Source of the DNA: Nymphaea colorata
Lineage: Eukaryota; Streptophyta; Magnoliopsida; Nymphaeales; Nymphaeaceae
Assembly (NCBI RefSeq): GCF_008831285.2
Contig: NW_022205077.1
Span: 1 to 62,406 of the forward strand
DNA length: 62,406 nucleotides
Direction of reading: 5' to 3'
The notes beneath the pieces are model-generated. The model saw only the letters and a list, made by a program, of their open reading frames with translations. It was not told the origin of the DNA and made no database searches. Every line of letters starts with the position of its first letter. The stretch's first letter is position 1. Of the stretch, positions 1 to 12,682 are shown piece by piece. The position numbers and the translations under genes are program-made.

Positions 1-103
1 CCAACCCCAACCCAACCCCAACCCCAACCCCAACCCCAACCCCAACCCCAACCCCAACCCCAACCCCAACCCCAACCCCAACCCCAACCCCAACCCCAAC
101 CCC
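1..103. repeat. Left telomere, C4A2 repeat
   Basis: The first 103 bases are almost pure CCCCAA units, read 5' to 3' towards the chromosome interior, as expected for the C-rich strand of a ciliate macronuclear telomere. One unit near the outer end, at about 9-13, is CCCAA with only three C. The repeat ends abruptly in unique sequence, and the first gene starts 84 bases further in. Confidence 0.98.
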
Positions 104-186
104 TTCATTTGCATGTAAAATATATAACTGGCACCCAATCATATGATTAAATAAGCCTTTTGGTTAAATTATATACTTGCTGAATA

Positions 187-974
187 ATGATGTTGAAGAT
201 CCTCGCCAGGTTCAGCACTGAAATCGGCCAGCAGCAGAATAACATGAAGAGATTTTACAAGGAGGCTAGCTTCTCTGCCAATCAGAACAAGAAGCATCCA
301 CTACATAAGTATTAATAACCCCAAACAGCTACCTCATCACGCTTGACGGCAAAACCATCAAGACACCCTACCGCAATGTCCTTGCAGTACCGACCCCAGC
401 TCTCGCTTTCCTCGTAGCCAACGAGTTCAATCGCCAACAAAAGTATCTGAAGACAGGTGAGATGCCAATGCTCGCTCTCTGCCGCACTGCTGTTGATGCC
501 GATATCTAGGGACATCTAGCCGAGCATCTTCGCCATTCCATCTACGAGTACCTCAAAACAGACACTGTCCTCTTTGTTGACGATACATACGGAAAAGAAC
601 ACAAGCGGCTGTCAATGCCTCTGATTAAAAATTTTAGCGATCGGTTCGGTATGGAAATCCACCCCTCCACTTCCATCGATTCGCCCCACGTAGAGATCAA
701 CGATAAATTCATCTCTTGGGTGTAGGGCCTCAACAACTGGGAACTGATCGGTATGTAGACAATGACCATATGGATGAAGAGCACGATAGCTGCATATTCT
801 ACCATTGGCTCAAATGCAGCCCCACAGTAAGTGCAATCAGCAGCATACCTCTAGGAGACAATCCAAATGCGATACAATGGAGAAGTGGAGGAAAAGGTAA
901 TGGATATAAACCAAATCAAACTGATGGTCAGTTGCGGTGAGATGATCTACCGATACAGCAAGCCTACTGAGTGA
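187..974 (+). CDS. ATPAF2: ATP12-like F1-ATPase assembly factor
   Basis: This is a homolog of the mitochondrial chaperone ATP12, which binds the F1-ATPase alpha subunit before assembly. The protein of 255 residues carries the family start RFYKEASF, then ITLDGKTIKTP, and the C-terminal RYNGEVEEK stretch that corresponds to the WGxVEG region of the family. The frame is continuous when a 20-nt intron at 309-328 (GT...AG) is removed and TAG or TAA are read as Gln (for example in SWVQGLNNW). The N-terminus MMLKILARFS is basic and fits a mitochondrial presequence. The stop is TGA. The gene lies 84 bp from the telomere repeat, and RCL1 follows on the same strand after about 80 bp. Confidence 0.9.
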
Positions 975-1054
975 TATTCATTAGCTATTCATCTATTGAG
1001 ACCAGGGTCTTTCTTGAAATTATTTGCGATATAGTATATATCGTCTCAACATTC

Positions 1055-2130
1055 ATGCTTGTGAAAAAAATCCTGGAAACTTCAGGCAGCACATTCTCTG
1101 CGCACTGGTAGCCGAGCAAAACATGATACTGGAAGACATAAACCTGAATAGCCACCCGCCAGGACTACGGGCAGAAGAGTCACGCTTCCTCCAATTGATC
1201 GAAACTGTATCGAATGGGTGCAAGATAATGGTAACAAAGGGCGGCTCTATGCTGAAATTCTTCGCAGGAATGGTCACCAACAATGAAGGAGTTGAGGTGC
1301 ATTTTGACTGTGGACTCGACAGAGGAATTGCCTACTACCTTTAGTACCTGCTTCTTATTGCTGGCATCGGAAAAACCGCTCTAAACATCCACTTGCACGG
1401 ACTTACCAACCACCCTGGAGATAACTCAGTGGACGCCATCCAAACTCAGTTGATCCCCTTCCTTAAAAATCACTACAAAGTCGACAATGAATTATCGATG
1501 AAGATCATCAGCAGGGGGTACTTGCCTAACGGAGGAGGCCATGTCCACATCGTTATCCCCTCCATTCGCAGATTCAACCGAATCAATCTTGAGGAGAAGG
1601 GCTACATTAAACGAGTCAGAGGTACTTGCTCTGGCAGCAAGATATCAACCAGCATCCTAAACGAAGTCAAGGACAAATGCAAATCCAAGCTACTCGAGTA
1701 CTTGCCAGACGTGTGGATCTACAGCGACTACTATAAAGGCGAAAAAGCCTCCCTATCACCTGGTTACAGTCTCTGTCTTCAAGCCTAAACCACTACTGGA
1801 GGTACGATCTCATATGATTCTTGTTTCGAGGTCGGCACAACTGAAAACTTCGCCACCAAGGTTCTCAACGGTTTCCTTGATGAAGTGTAACATAGTGGCT
1901 ATATTTCCACCAACTACCAATGGTTCCCTCTAACATTGATGGCGCTGAGTGAAAGGAAGACAAGTTCGATCAAATTGGGAAGAATTTCTCCGTTTACAGT
2001 GGAGTGTTTAAGGATCTTAAGAGACTTCTTCGGCGTAGTCTTCGAAATCGAAGAGAGTGAGTCTGAGAATCTTGCTCTTTTCAGGTGTTTGGGGATCGGT
2101 TATGAGAACTATGCAAGAATCGTTAAGTGA
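1055..2130 (+). CDS. RCL1: RCL1-like U3 snoRNP processome factor
   Basis: The protein matches RNA 3'-terminal phosphate cyclase-like protein RCL1, a nucleolar factor needed for early cleavage of pre-18S rRNA. Visible landmarks are GNFRQHI near the start, LDRGIAYYLQ, RGYLPNGGGHV, KRVRGTCSG, DYYKGEKASLSPGYSL, TTTGGTISYD and the end GIGYENYARIVK, all in family order and at family length (about 358 residues). The only nearby ATG is at 1055, out of frame with the rest by one base. A run of seven A at 1064-1070 sits between, and one more A gives a clean start MLVKKNPGNFRQ and a whole number of codons. I read this as a homopolymer error. Like other RCL1 proteins it has no obvious cyclase active-site histidine, although I could not align it. 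Confidence 0.88.
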
Positions 2131-2293
2131 TTACTTTGTTAGTTTATACGATAATCAATCCCTATCATCAAAAGTATTGCATTAATGGTTAGTTGCAGCT
2201 TTGGTGACTTATAGGATAATTTTGGCTACAATTTTATTGGCAACAATTTTACTGTTTTATTCAAGTCGATGACTTGTTTATATTTATTATTGC

Positions 2294-3260
2294 ATGCATA
2301 CTCTCAAGAGCGCCCTTGGGAAGGAAGGCGAAAATGACGAGTTATCGGTTAGTCGCGGTAATCCTAGCAAAACTTTCAACAAATCTAAGAGCGGATCGAT
2401 GTGGGCACTGGATCCAGAGGAGGACGACGAGTAATAAAAAATGAAAGATTTCAACATAAAACGCTCAAAGGACTTCTAAAACAAGATCATCAGCGCATTT
2501 TAAAAAGATTCTACCTTTTCAGAGGTATATCCTCTAGTATCTTAGATCATTTTCTTCGAAATTATTGAACAGATACAAACTCTATCAGAAGAACTTGATG
2601 AGTTGGCACGGCTACAGATGATTGAGAAGACTGCTGAAAAGATCAACGAAAGCGCTGCTTAGAATCTTAAAGGTTAGAATTAATTAAGGTAGAGTTTTTG
2701 AGTCCGTTTTTGGAGTGCCTGGTCCGGAGGATAAAGAAGCTGAGTAGAGATTGTTTTATTTAGAAAAGAAAGAGAAAAAGATAGAACTGCAGGAGTATGA
2801 TAAGATCGTAAAGACAAATTTCAAAAGAAAAAGTGGAGCACAGTTCATTGATGAGACCCATGTGGAAAACAAAGAAGCTCCAGCCAAATAGAGTGCAGTT
2901 GTTAGGAATAGCGGGATCAACTCAAGATCGAATAATAAATCAACTGGCTAAAACTCCTCCTCTAAGAGAAACGGCTCAGCAAGCAGTACTGAGGGCAAGC
3001 TCGGAAAACTGATAAGCAGCGGAACACTGAAATAATAGAAAAGACAGGAGGAGAATGAAGAAACTCAGGACCGACAGTAAGAAAGCGTAAGTTTTGCAGC
3101 AGTGGTATCACAATCAATGGTGGTGAGACAACGCAAGCCTCCTTCCAAAAAAGAGAAGAAATAAAAGGAAGAGAAGGGAGCGTAGAAGCCATAGGGAGAA
3201 ACCGAAGGGAATGATGAAGCATTTATCTTTTACCGGCCTAAAGCAGGTAAAAAGAAATGA
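2294..3260 (+). CDS. Hypothetical charged protein
   Basis: I do not recognise this protein. The open frame starts MHTLKSALGKEGEN and runs through SMWALDPEEDDEQQKMKDF to a lysine, glutamate and glutamine-rich C-terminus ending FIFYRPKAGKKK. A 22-nt intron at 2673-2694 (GTTAG...AGAG) joins the two halves in frame (KVFESVFGVPGPEDKE), giving 314 residues. TAA and TAG are used often as Gln, and the stop is TGA. The C-terminal half looks disordered and basic. It is transcribed in the same direction as RCL1 after a spacer of about 160 bp. The call as a gene rests on the long open frame and the fitting intron, not on homology. Confidence 0.6.
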
Positions 3261-3405
3261 ATTGGTTGCACGATTTATTGTTGAACTAAATATGCTCACC
3301 ATTATCAATTACTATATTTGCCATCGCCCAAAAGTTTAAGAAAACATAATTATCATCTAATGAATACAGTAATATCTCAAAGCCATTTAATATAAACATC
3401 TTAAT

Positions 3406-4676
3406 TCAAAACTCTTCAATGATCAGCTTGTCTGCTCCCTAGTCGTCTAATTCAAATCCAATTATCATAGTTGGGGTGGAGCAACTTTTTATTAGGGTTT
3501 TTTACTTGTCAAAAGATTCCTTCGTCTTTTGTGCATCGCACATAAACTGTCCCCATTTCTCTACATCAGCTTTGAGTTTTTGATTGAACTGCTGGTATAA
3601 TTTGGCGTTTGTTTCATAGTACTGCATGATATTTCTTGCGTATTCCTTTAGTCGTTCATGAGTGATGAAGGCTAACCCTTTCTTCTCTCCTAGTTCGTAG
3701 TATCGCTTGTTGTGGGCATACTTTCGGCAGTAGTGATGATCAAACTATGCAAGCCTGAGTGCAAACATCGTGTTTTCAGCATACAGCAGGCGACACTTGA
3801 TTTCAAGTTTCTAAGCGCTCTTCTAGTAGATTTCCTTAAGAGCAATCAGTTCTTCATTCTTCTCGATGGCATCATTGAGAGCTTCTTCCAAAAGTTCATT
3901 ATTCAACTTTTCCTTCTTGAGCAAGCGAATCAATTCCTTGTTTGGATCCACTTTTTTGTTAACTTTTTTATCTTCCTCTAGTTTTTGATAGATGTTTCCA
4001 ACCAATTTATTGATTTAAAGTGCATTTTCTTTTTCAAAGTTCTTGAGGATTGCATCGACATCTTCATACTTATTAATGATGGTATACTTCATATCCGAAA
4101 ACACAATATAGTCTTTTTTCATTTTTTCATACTCGTTTTTATAGAAATTTTTTTCCCGAATCAAATCTGCAAGGAATTAACATACACTCTTCTATCCAAT
4201 TTCCTTCTTATAAGCATATAACTTGTCGTCAGTTGTTGACTATGACATTTATTAATACTTCTTCAACCTCGTGATAACTGAAGTAAAGGATTCTTATTTA
4301 TCGTGCAGGTACTTTCTCAAGTCAATCATTTTGTTTTAAAACTCAATCACCCTCTACTGGTAATATTGCTTATCCTATAGTCGCATCTGTTTTTCCATCA
4401 AAAGGACAGCATTGATGTTCTGATACTCTTCATAGTAATCCTTGAGTTTCTTAGACAGATATCTGTTTATTTGATGAGTTTATTGATTGCCTTTTCGTTG
4501 CATCCCATGAGGTTGTACTATTTCAAAGTTTCTTTATTGAGAGCCAAGTTTTCCTGCAGATCCGATAGGTAATGATCCCTCTTCAGCCTCTCCCTCTAAA
4601 GAAATTCTATTTTATTCCTTTGGCTTTCGTTAGCGGAGAGGATCTCCTCCACATTGTTCACATAGTTATCCCGCAT
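3406..4676 (-). CDS. Coiled-coil hypothetical protein
   Basis: On the minus strand this gene encodes about 416 residues that are nearly all charged helix, for example LRERLKRD-like and KLEEDKKVNKKVDPNKELIR patterns and a later NELLEEALNDAIEKNEE, which predicts a long coiled coil. A 21-nt intron at 3485-3505, whose sense strand reads GTAAAAAACCC to AAAAAG, lies near the end, and the last exon finishes DKLIIEEF and TGA. One single-base frame step is needed near 4475, after LIKQ. With it the length is a whole number of codons. No specific family is recognisable; a ciliary or cytoskeletal structural role is possible from composition only. Confidence 0.6.
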
Positions 4677-4883
4677 TATTAATATTATCAAAAATAATTT
4701 CCCAATAGAAATTAATCAGAGTCTATCAATTAATATTGAATATCCTTAACGCAATTAAACTTCTAAAGTCAATCAAATGCATTACATATTTTTAAATTTT
4801 TATTCATAACCATGACAGATAAGGAAGAACTGTAAACGCCCGCCTTCAACCCCTTCACACAGATCTTCGTCAGCACCGATAAA

Positions 4884-6710
<1,827 letters not shown>

Positions 6711-6900
6711 GTTTCAATTACATTCAAACAATCACCGTGATAATTTATACTTCCAATCAAACAAAAATCAACAATAATTTGCATACGCAGGTAAAGATTA
6801 ATCCCATTTATCATTTCGATCGGCGTAGATTGCAAGTATTCATCCTCTTCTGCCCTATTAATTATTTTATAACTGATTTGGCCGCCCCATAATATTTGCA

Positions 6901-8471
6901 ATGATCAGATAAAGGGTAACAATTGCACCATTCAGAGCTAATCGACCGCCAGGGACAAGCTCTCCCTCCGCAACCTCCTCAACCTGGAGCTAGAGTCCAA
7001 CTACCGCTCCACCAACCTCGAAGCCCGCCCCAAAACAAGTACCCCTCAGTACATTCAGTGTACAACCAGCGCCAAATGAAAATTTTCCAATAATAACGCC
7101 TCAAGTTGATGAGCGAGCAAAAATTGCACCGTAGCGGTAGCCAGCAAATGGCGAGGGTGCGTCCGATGTCGTTCAACAGACCGAAGACAAAATGGAGAAA
7201 AATAAACTTAAACATGCATTGGGCAAAATCAACATTTTGGCTGATGGCAGCATCGTAGTCACAGAGGAGAACGCATCGCCTCCATCTATAAGTTCTTTTA
7301 GTGCCTCTCCAAGTAACTGAAACCCTATTTAGGTACCTTATCAGCCACTCAGGTAATAATTCCCTAAGCCAGGACTGAAAACTTCTACCAAAAGGCCTTT
7401 AACTACGTCTACGGCTCCTTTAACGAGATAGTCTATATCAACAAGATGGAATGGACCGAGGATCAGCTGCAGTTCATCGCAGACCTAACCAAGAACTAGC
7501 TGTTGAGTACGGATGGATATAGGTAGTTCGGCTGTATAACGGAGTGCGGGATATAACATACAAGGAGCTGAGCAAGTAGCTGTTCAAGGAGATGGGTCGG
7601 AAGATGGTGGAGATGGAGGAGTACCGCATCAAATGCGAGGGCAAGTTCGCAGAACTGGAGTCTAAACTGGAGGACAAGAACCAGGTGATCAAGAAGATGA
7701 GCAGCCAGATCTCCTTCTACGAGGACCACCCCTCCAAATAACAGTACGGCTATATCGCAGAACTGGAACAGAGAGTGGCACAGCTCGACCTGGAAGGCAG
7801 ACGGGCCAAATCCCACATCAAGGAACTGGAGGATAACCTCGAGTATTTGACCCAGTATAACAACATGTTGACTGAACGCGTTGAGGACCTCAGGGTGAAG
7901 ATCTACGACTACGAAATTGTGCAGTTCTCCAACCTCAAGGAAATTGAGAAGAATTCTGATCTCAAAGAGTTCGAAAACAACGTGGATGTGCTCAAGGATC
8001 TCATCCACAAGGGCGCACTCAGGATGGCCAGCATGCGCGAAGAGTATAACAAGATAGAAGCTTACAACCAGGAACTGCTGGGTAGCGCAGCGTACTGGCC
8101 AAGAGAGCAGCTGTAGGCTTTGCCTAGCTGACACCCAGGCCTAACTACAGGAAGATCTTCTCCCAATTCGGCCTGGAGTACGACAAGCTCGTGCCTGAGA
8201 AGCCAAAGCCCACCACTGAGGAACTGGTCACTTCCCTCATCAAGCGATTCAAGGACTTCTACAGCAAACACGTAAAGCCAGAGCTGAAGCTGGAAATGCC
8301 AGAGCGGGAGATAGGCCGCACGCGGGGAGACCCAGCCGAGCCATCATGGAGGACATTTCCCGCATGGGGAAGCAGCTGAAGCGGGTGGAGAACCTGTCCG
8401 CAGAGGTGAAGAGCGGATACGCGAAGCAGAAGGAGTAGGAGCAGCAGTTGAACAAGAAGAACAGGAAGTGA
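6901..8471 (+). CDS. Coiled-coil protein with Pro/Ser-rich N-terminus
   Basis: The first 130 or so residues are proline, serine, threonine and glutamine rich (MIRQRVTIAPFRANRPPG...). The remainder is long charged helix such as YIAELEQRVAQLDLEGRRAK and MLTERVEDLRVKIYDYE, which predicts an extended coiled coil of axonemal or basal-body type, although no family can be named. A 20-nt intron at 7313-7332 keeps the frame open into TENFYQKAFNYVYGSFNE. Three single-base steps near 7545, 8088 and 8310 bring the length to 518 codons. The end is EEQQLNKKNRK and TGA. Two further 20-nt intron-like units directly follow the first intron and are described separately. Confidence 0.65.
7313..7372 (+). other. 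Three abutting 20-nt intron-like units
   Basis: Positions 7313-7332, 7333-7352 and 7353-7372 each begin with GTA and end with AG, each is exactly 20 nt, and no base lies between them. The host gene stays open if only the first is removed. Removing all three also works if one base is missing at the first donor site. The third unit, GTAATAATTCCCTAAGCCAG, has a CTAAG segment like a branch point and is as good an intron as any in the window. Confidence 0.6.
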
Positions 8472-8505
8472 TGGTAGTGGATATAACTATTTTTACAACT
8501 GACTG

Positions 8506-8754
8506 ATGAACACTTAAATTTCGACCGAGATCATCTTCACCGAGAAGCAGGACATTTCGGCAGTGGAGATCTTCATCGGCAGGAACAAGTTCATCCTCTC
8601 CAGCATCGACGAGAGCAAACCCCTCAACTCCTACATCAGTTCGGACATACTCAGAGCATACCTCAAGTAGTACCAGGGCCTCAAGGATGGAGAAAGCGTC
8701 AAAATTACCGATAATCTAACTCTTGTAAAGACACAAATCGATAAAAAGAATTGA
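8506..8754 (+). CDS. Small hypothetical protein, 82 aa
   Basis: This is a compact open frame of 82 residues, beginning MNTQISTEIIFTEK and ending TQIDKKN, with in-frame TAA and TAG as Gln and a TGA stop. It starts 34 bp after the end of the coiled-coil gene and on the same strand. The sequence alternates hydrophobic and polar residues (SAVEIFIGRNKFILSSID) and looks like a small folded domain, not random reading. I recognise no family. Its codon use is like that of the neighbouring genes. Confidence 0.55.
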
Positions 8755-8917
8755 ACAAAACATCGGCTGATTTGTATTGTCCATCATGAAGTGCAATATA
8801 ACGCGAGTATCCATACTTATTTGAGCCTATGCGCCGGCTATGGGTTAATCTTTTGAAAGCTTGCTTTTGGGTGTTACTAGCAAAGAGGTCTTTAAATATG
8901 GTTGTTCATCGATCAGG

Positions 8918-9394
8918 TCACTCGACGGAGTCTAGGTTTTCGGCGGGAGGGGTCGACTAGACCAGTTCGGGGGCTTCCTCGCCGCCCTGGGGAACGCTGG
9001 CGACGAGCTCCTGGAGGAGCTTGTGCTGCTTGGGACCCAACTGCTGGATGATTTCGGGGAGGAGGTCCTTGACGGTCTTGGTCTCGGGCTCTCCGGTCAC
9101 GATGAAGGTGTTGTTTGGATGGAAGCGTAGGCTTCGGGGTTCTTGAAGTGGAGAATGGTGTTGTCATCTCTGAAGAAGTTGATTTCGTCAACGCCGAGGG
9201 GATGTGCTCCTACTTTCTTTACGATGGTCTTCACCACCTTGTCCCTCCTGCCTGAATAGAAAGATGGTTACGTTGGTCTTGCTGACGACTTTGACCTTTC
9301 TGCGCTGGGATCCCTTACCACCGGTACGGGCATCTCCCACCTTGTTTCTAAGCTTCTCAATGTTGGCTTGAATTTCCTCCTGGCTCAGCTCCAT
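8918..9394 (-). CDS. BTF3: Nascent polypeptide-associated complex beta subunit (BTF3)
   Basis: The protein is the beta subunit of NAC, the ribosome-bound chaperone at the tunnel exit. It begins MELSQEEIQANIEKLRNKV, then carries the ribosome-binding RRKVKVVSK motif after GGKGSQ, the NAC core GVDEINFFRDDNTILHFKNP, then NNTFIVTG, ETKTVKDLLPEIIQQLGP, and an acidic-proline tail. About 152 residues is the normal length. A 20-nt intron lies at 9252-9271, in the sense direction GTAACC...TTCAG. Two single-base steps are needed, one at the exon edge beside this intron and one near 9120 before NNTF, and both need one added base. The gene must be functional in the organism, so the breaks are good evidence for sequence errors. 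Confidence 0.9.
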
Positions 9395-9585
9395 ACGTCA
9401 CAATATTAAATAATAATTAAATATTCCCCCACCGCACTTGCCTTCCTCCCATACCCCCAACCCAATCCTCCGCATCCTCTGTTCCAAGTATAGAGGTCTT
9501 TTATTTATTTTTATAGAAAGGGCGTTGGGTTGTTGTGTGTCTTGTGCCTGCTTTTGAAATTGAGGTGATATGATAATATTTGAAT

Positions 9586-10727
9586 ATGCAAATGCACGAA
9601 GAATCAAAGGCGCTGCTGATGAAATAGTGGAACAATATCTACACATCCAAGGATTCCAAGTTCGTCCTGGTGGGCAACGTGGAGGGATACAAGTACCGAG
9701 TGTAGGGCAAGCACTACGTCGCCTTCAATCGCACCTACATCCATAAGAAATAGAACAGCCTCGTCAGGAACGCCAAGAAAAATAACTCAGTCTTCGTCGC
9801 CTTCGATAATAGCCAGTACAACTATGGCAATATCACCGATAAAGAAATCATGTTCCACATCAACCTCGATTAAGAGGAAATCATCACCAAAGAAAATGTA
9901 ATCGTGATACCATGCAGACCTACAAAATCACCGAAGATTACTTCGACAAAGAAGATGAGGATGACCAGATCGAAAGCCATGCGCATCCTGTCATGATCAA
10001 TACCATGCCCCTTTGCAGGAATCATTCAATCCTAGTCATGTATCCCGACGAGGAACTCCGCAAATCATAGGACAAGATATAGTCCTGCTCTTGCTCAACA
10101 TCTTCAAGCTCTTCCCCAACGTCAAGTACCCCCGCTCCATTCAGGGTCGGCTACAACTCCATCGGCGCCTCTGCGCTGGTCAACCACCTCCACTTCCACC
10201 TCATCTTCCCCGACGACCTCATCGGCGCCCCCCGCCTGCCCATCGAGCACGAGCCAGCAAGCTGTGGAAGAAGACTTCCCTCATCAACCCCAAGGAGGAC
10301 ATAAACCTCGTACGCTTTGGCTTATTCAGTACTCTGTGGGCGTGAAGATCGAGGAAATTGACAGTCCATGGCTCAGGCTTTAGTGTTAAGTCCTATTGGG
10401 GAGAACCTTTAGCCAAGCGAGGTGGCCAGTTCCCTCTCCTTCGTGTTCGGCATTGTAGTGAACGAGCTAATCGAGCTCTGCATTCCCCACAACATCCTCT
10501 TCAGCGAGAACGGCAACCGTATCTTCATCATAATGCGTGAGTTCGCTTCCTAGAAGAACCTCTTCGGGTGGCTCTAATTCTCAGGAGTGGTGGCAGTGGA
10601 GAGCGAGAACAACTACGGACTGAAGGAGGAGGAGATCCTGAAGGCCAAGAAGGAACTGAGGGTGGACCAGAAGCACATCGAGGCGCTCAAGAAGAACATC
10701 AACAAGAATTTGGAGAGTTTTATATGA
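9586..10727 (+). CDS. GDP-D-glucose phosphorylase-like (HIT superfamily)
   Basis: The family of GDP-D-glucose phosphorylase and plant VTC2 breaks GDP-hexoses with phosphate. The diagnostic segment VGYNSIGASALVNHLHFH is present, with the HxHxH arrangement NHLHFH carrying the nucleophilic histidine of the HIT superfamily. Upstream NHSILVMYPDEE and downstream IPHNILFSENGNRIFIIMR also match the family's order. A 19-nt intron at 10126-10144 joins FPNVK to VGYNS. Several single-base steps occur (near 9915, 10060 and 10250-10340). The C-terminus ends INKNLESFI. I infer a cytosolic role in clearing misformed GDP-glucose; substrate choice between GDP-glucose and GDP-galactose cannot be read from the sequence. 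Confidence 0.75.
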
Positions 10728-10828
10728 TTCAATCCATCTATTATCCACGCTCATCCACTCCCATCCGGCTGAATGGCCCTGCATATACTATCATAAGGGA
10801 CGTTGTGTGATAATTATAATAGGAAAAT

Positions 10829-11873
10829 ATGATGGCCGCCAGCGGGTTCAATGCCTCCTTCGGAAACGGCAACCATTACGGAGTGCTCAACAACTCCCAA
10901 GGCTCCGATAAGAAAGGCCAAGGGAGTACAAGAAGATCTTTTGCGCCTACCACTCCACAGAGTTCTCACCAATTTTTGCATCGACAGTACATCCCTCCCC
11001 ACTCAGAGGAGTGCCTCATGCCGCTCTGTCCCACTTGCGTGGTCGAGCACACTGAGGAGCACTATGAATGCAATCAAAAACCCACATATGTCAACCTGCA
11101 TGACGCCCTCCAGGACTCCAAACAGAAGTGCTACTCCAACATAATAAAGCTCTAGGAGTTCAATCGCAAGAACGTACTACTTGTGCTATTCAGGTGGAGC
11201 TTTCCAGCTACATCCAGGGTCTTCCCGACTACATCCGCAAGCAATTGGCGGAGTGTAAGGAGAAGCTGTACCGCTTCATCGATGAGAAGTTCTAGTCATT
11301 TGAGGGGCGTCTAATAGACGAGATCCGTGGGAAGTATGCGTAGGACGGGGTGTACAGTCGGAAGGAGTGCGAAGAGGTGCGGGAGTTTATCTCAACCGAA
11401 ATTGAAGGCCTTTATGATAAGATTACGCAATTGAAGGGCGACCAGTGCCTGGCTGCCCTCATCCGCTACTACGAAACAGATGAGAGGACCCTATAGCAGG
11501 AAATGAGCGAAATCGTTGACTATATCGAGAAGAACAAACGCGCAGGAGGACTCTATATCACCCTGAACGTGGATGAACTCACACGGGGCTTTGACAATAT
11601 CTGCTAGCGGCTGGTCACCTTAGAGTACATCCAGCAGGACGAGTCCAAGTCCTTCAACTCCACAGCACGCAACATAGAGCAGTAAGTCTCACCCTATCTA
11701 GGAGCTCAAACAAAAAGGGAATGACGAGTTCGCTGGTGAAAGCCCCGCCATCGAAGGGCGGGAAGGAGAAATCGGGGAACAAGGTGCTATCGAACAGCCA
11801 GAGCTACTCGAGCCAGAAGCAGCACGAGAAGGGCTACTACCCATCGCCCTTCAAGAATGCGCCAGATATCTGA
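10829..11873 (+). CDS. B-box zinc finger, coiled-coil protein
   Basis: After an N-terminal low-complexity stretch, the protein has a B-box-like zinc module: CAYH, then FCIDS, then CPTCVVEHTEEH, in the order Cys-His, Cys, Cys-Cys, His-His. A long helical region follows (YIRKQLAECKEKLYRFIDEKF) and then a Ser/Lys-rich tail ending SPFKNAPDI. This is the B-box plus coiled-coil part of TRIM/RBCC proteins without a RING finger. Two 20-nt introns, 11174-11193 and 11682-11701, fit exactly. Three single-base steps inside the B-box region, at about 10920, 10967 and 10998, each need one added base and give 335 residues. Function is unknown. Confidence 0.7.
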
Positions 11874-11933
11874 AGGTGATTTTCATATTGAGTTGATTGT
11901 AGGAGGGAATGGAAGGAATAGGGATTTGATAAA

Positions 11934-12477
11934 TCAAATGTAGGGGTAATACAGTCTCCTGATCCTCGAAGCCTCGATCTCAGCCTACACGCGCGATCTC
12001 CTTAAGGCACTCTCGGCAGCAACTTCTGCTTCGATTCTTGATCTTCTGACTGACTCCTCAGCAGCAAGTCTTGAGGCCGCTAACTCAGCTTCCACTCTTG
12101 ATCTCCTTAGGGCGCCTTCCACGGCAATTCTTCTATCGGCCTCGATTTCAGCAGCTACTCTTGACCTTCTCAGGGCAGCCTCAGTCTCGATGCGGGAGGC
12201 CGCCAGCTCGGCTGCCAGTCTCGATCTTCTGAGGGCGCTCTCAGCGGAGATGCGCTCGGCTGCCACTTCAGCTTCGATCCTGGAGCGGCGGAGGCAGACT
12301 CGGCAGCGACTGAGGCTTCGATGCGGGATCGCCTCAGAGCTGCTTCCGATGCAGCACGAGAAGCTGCCAGTTCGGCCTAGACGCGAGAGCGGCGCAGGGC
12401 TCCCTCGACCTCAAGGGCGGTAACGTAGCTGTATGAAGGAAGGAGTACCTGGAGTAGTATGGGTAGTAGTAAGACAT
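11934..12477 (-). CDS. ALRRSR-repeat helical protein with YYPY ends
   Basis: This minus-strand gene encodes about 174 residues that are almost entirely repeats built on ALRRSRVEAELAASR and close variants such as SVRRSRIEAEVAAE, at least seven copies. The composition is Ala, Glu and Arg, which predicts a continuous charged helix. Both termini are tyrosine rich: the N-terminus is MSYYYPYYSSYV and the C-terminus RRLYYPYI. A 20-nt intron at 12429-12448 comes right after MSYYYPYYS. One base must be added near 12290 to keep the repeat frame. I know no named family with this layout; a cortical or filament-forming structural protein is a reasonable guess from composition. Confidence 0.7.
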
Positions 12478-12682
12478 ATTCTTCCTTGGATTAGATTATA
12501 AAATTCACAGCTAAACTGTTGGTTTAAATCTAAAAACAGCAATAAAATAATCATTTCCCGTTGTTTGGCTTTTTAATGGTTTATTGATAATTCACCCCAA
12601 ATGATCAGTACAAGATGTAAGTAACCCTCACACCTCTTGGCTTGATTTGTGCCATACTACTGACCATTAATATTATATCGTT

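Noticed and set aside
187-974. Treating internal TAA and TAG codons as evidence of pseudogenes
   Set aside because: They occur in every conserved gene at positions tolerant of Gln, so they are sense codons in this nuclear code.
7496-8134. A 212-residue minus-strand open frame rich in Leu, His and Val
   Set aside because: It is the antisense of a charged coiled-coil gene; that composition is the normal mirror of Lys/Glu-rich coding sequence.
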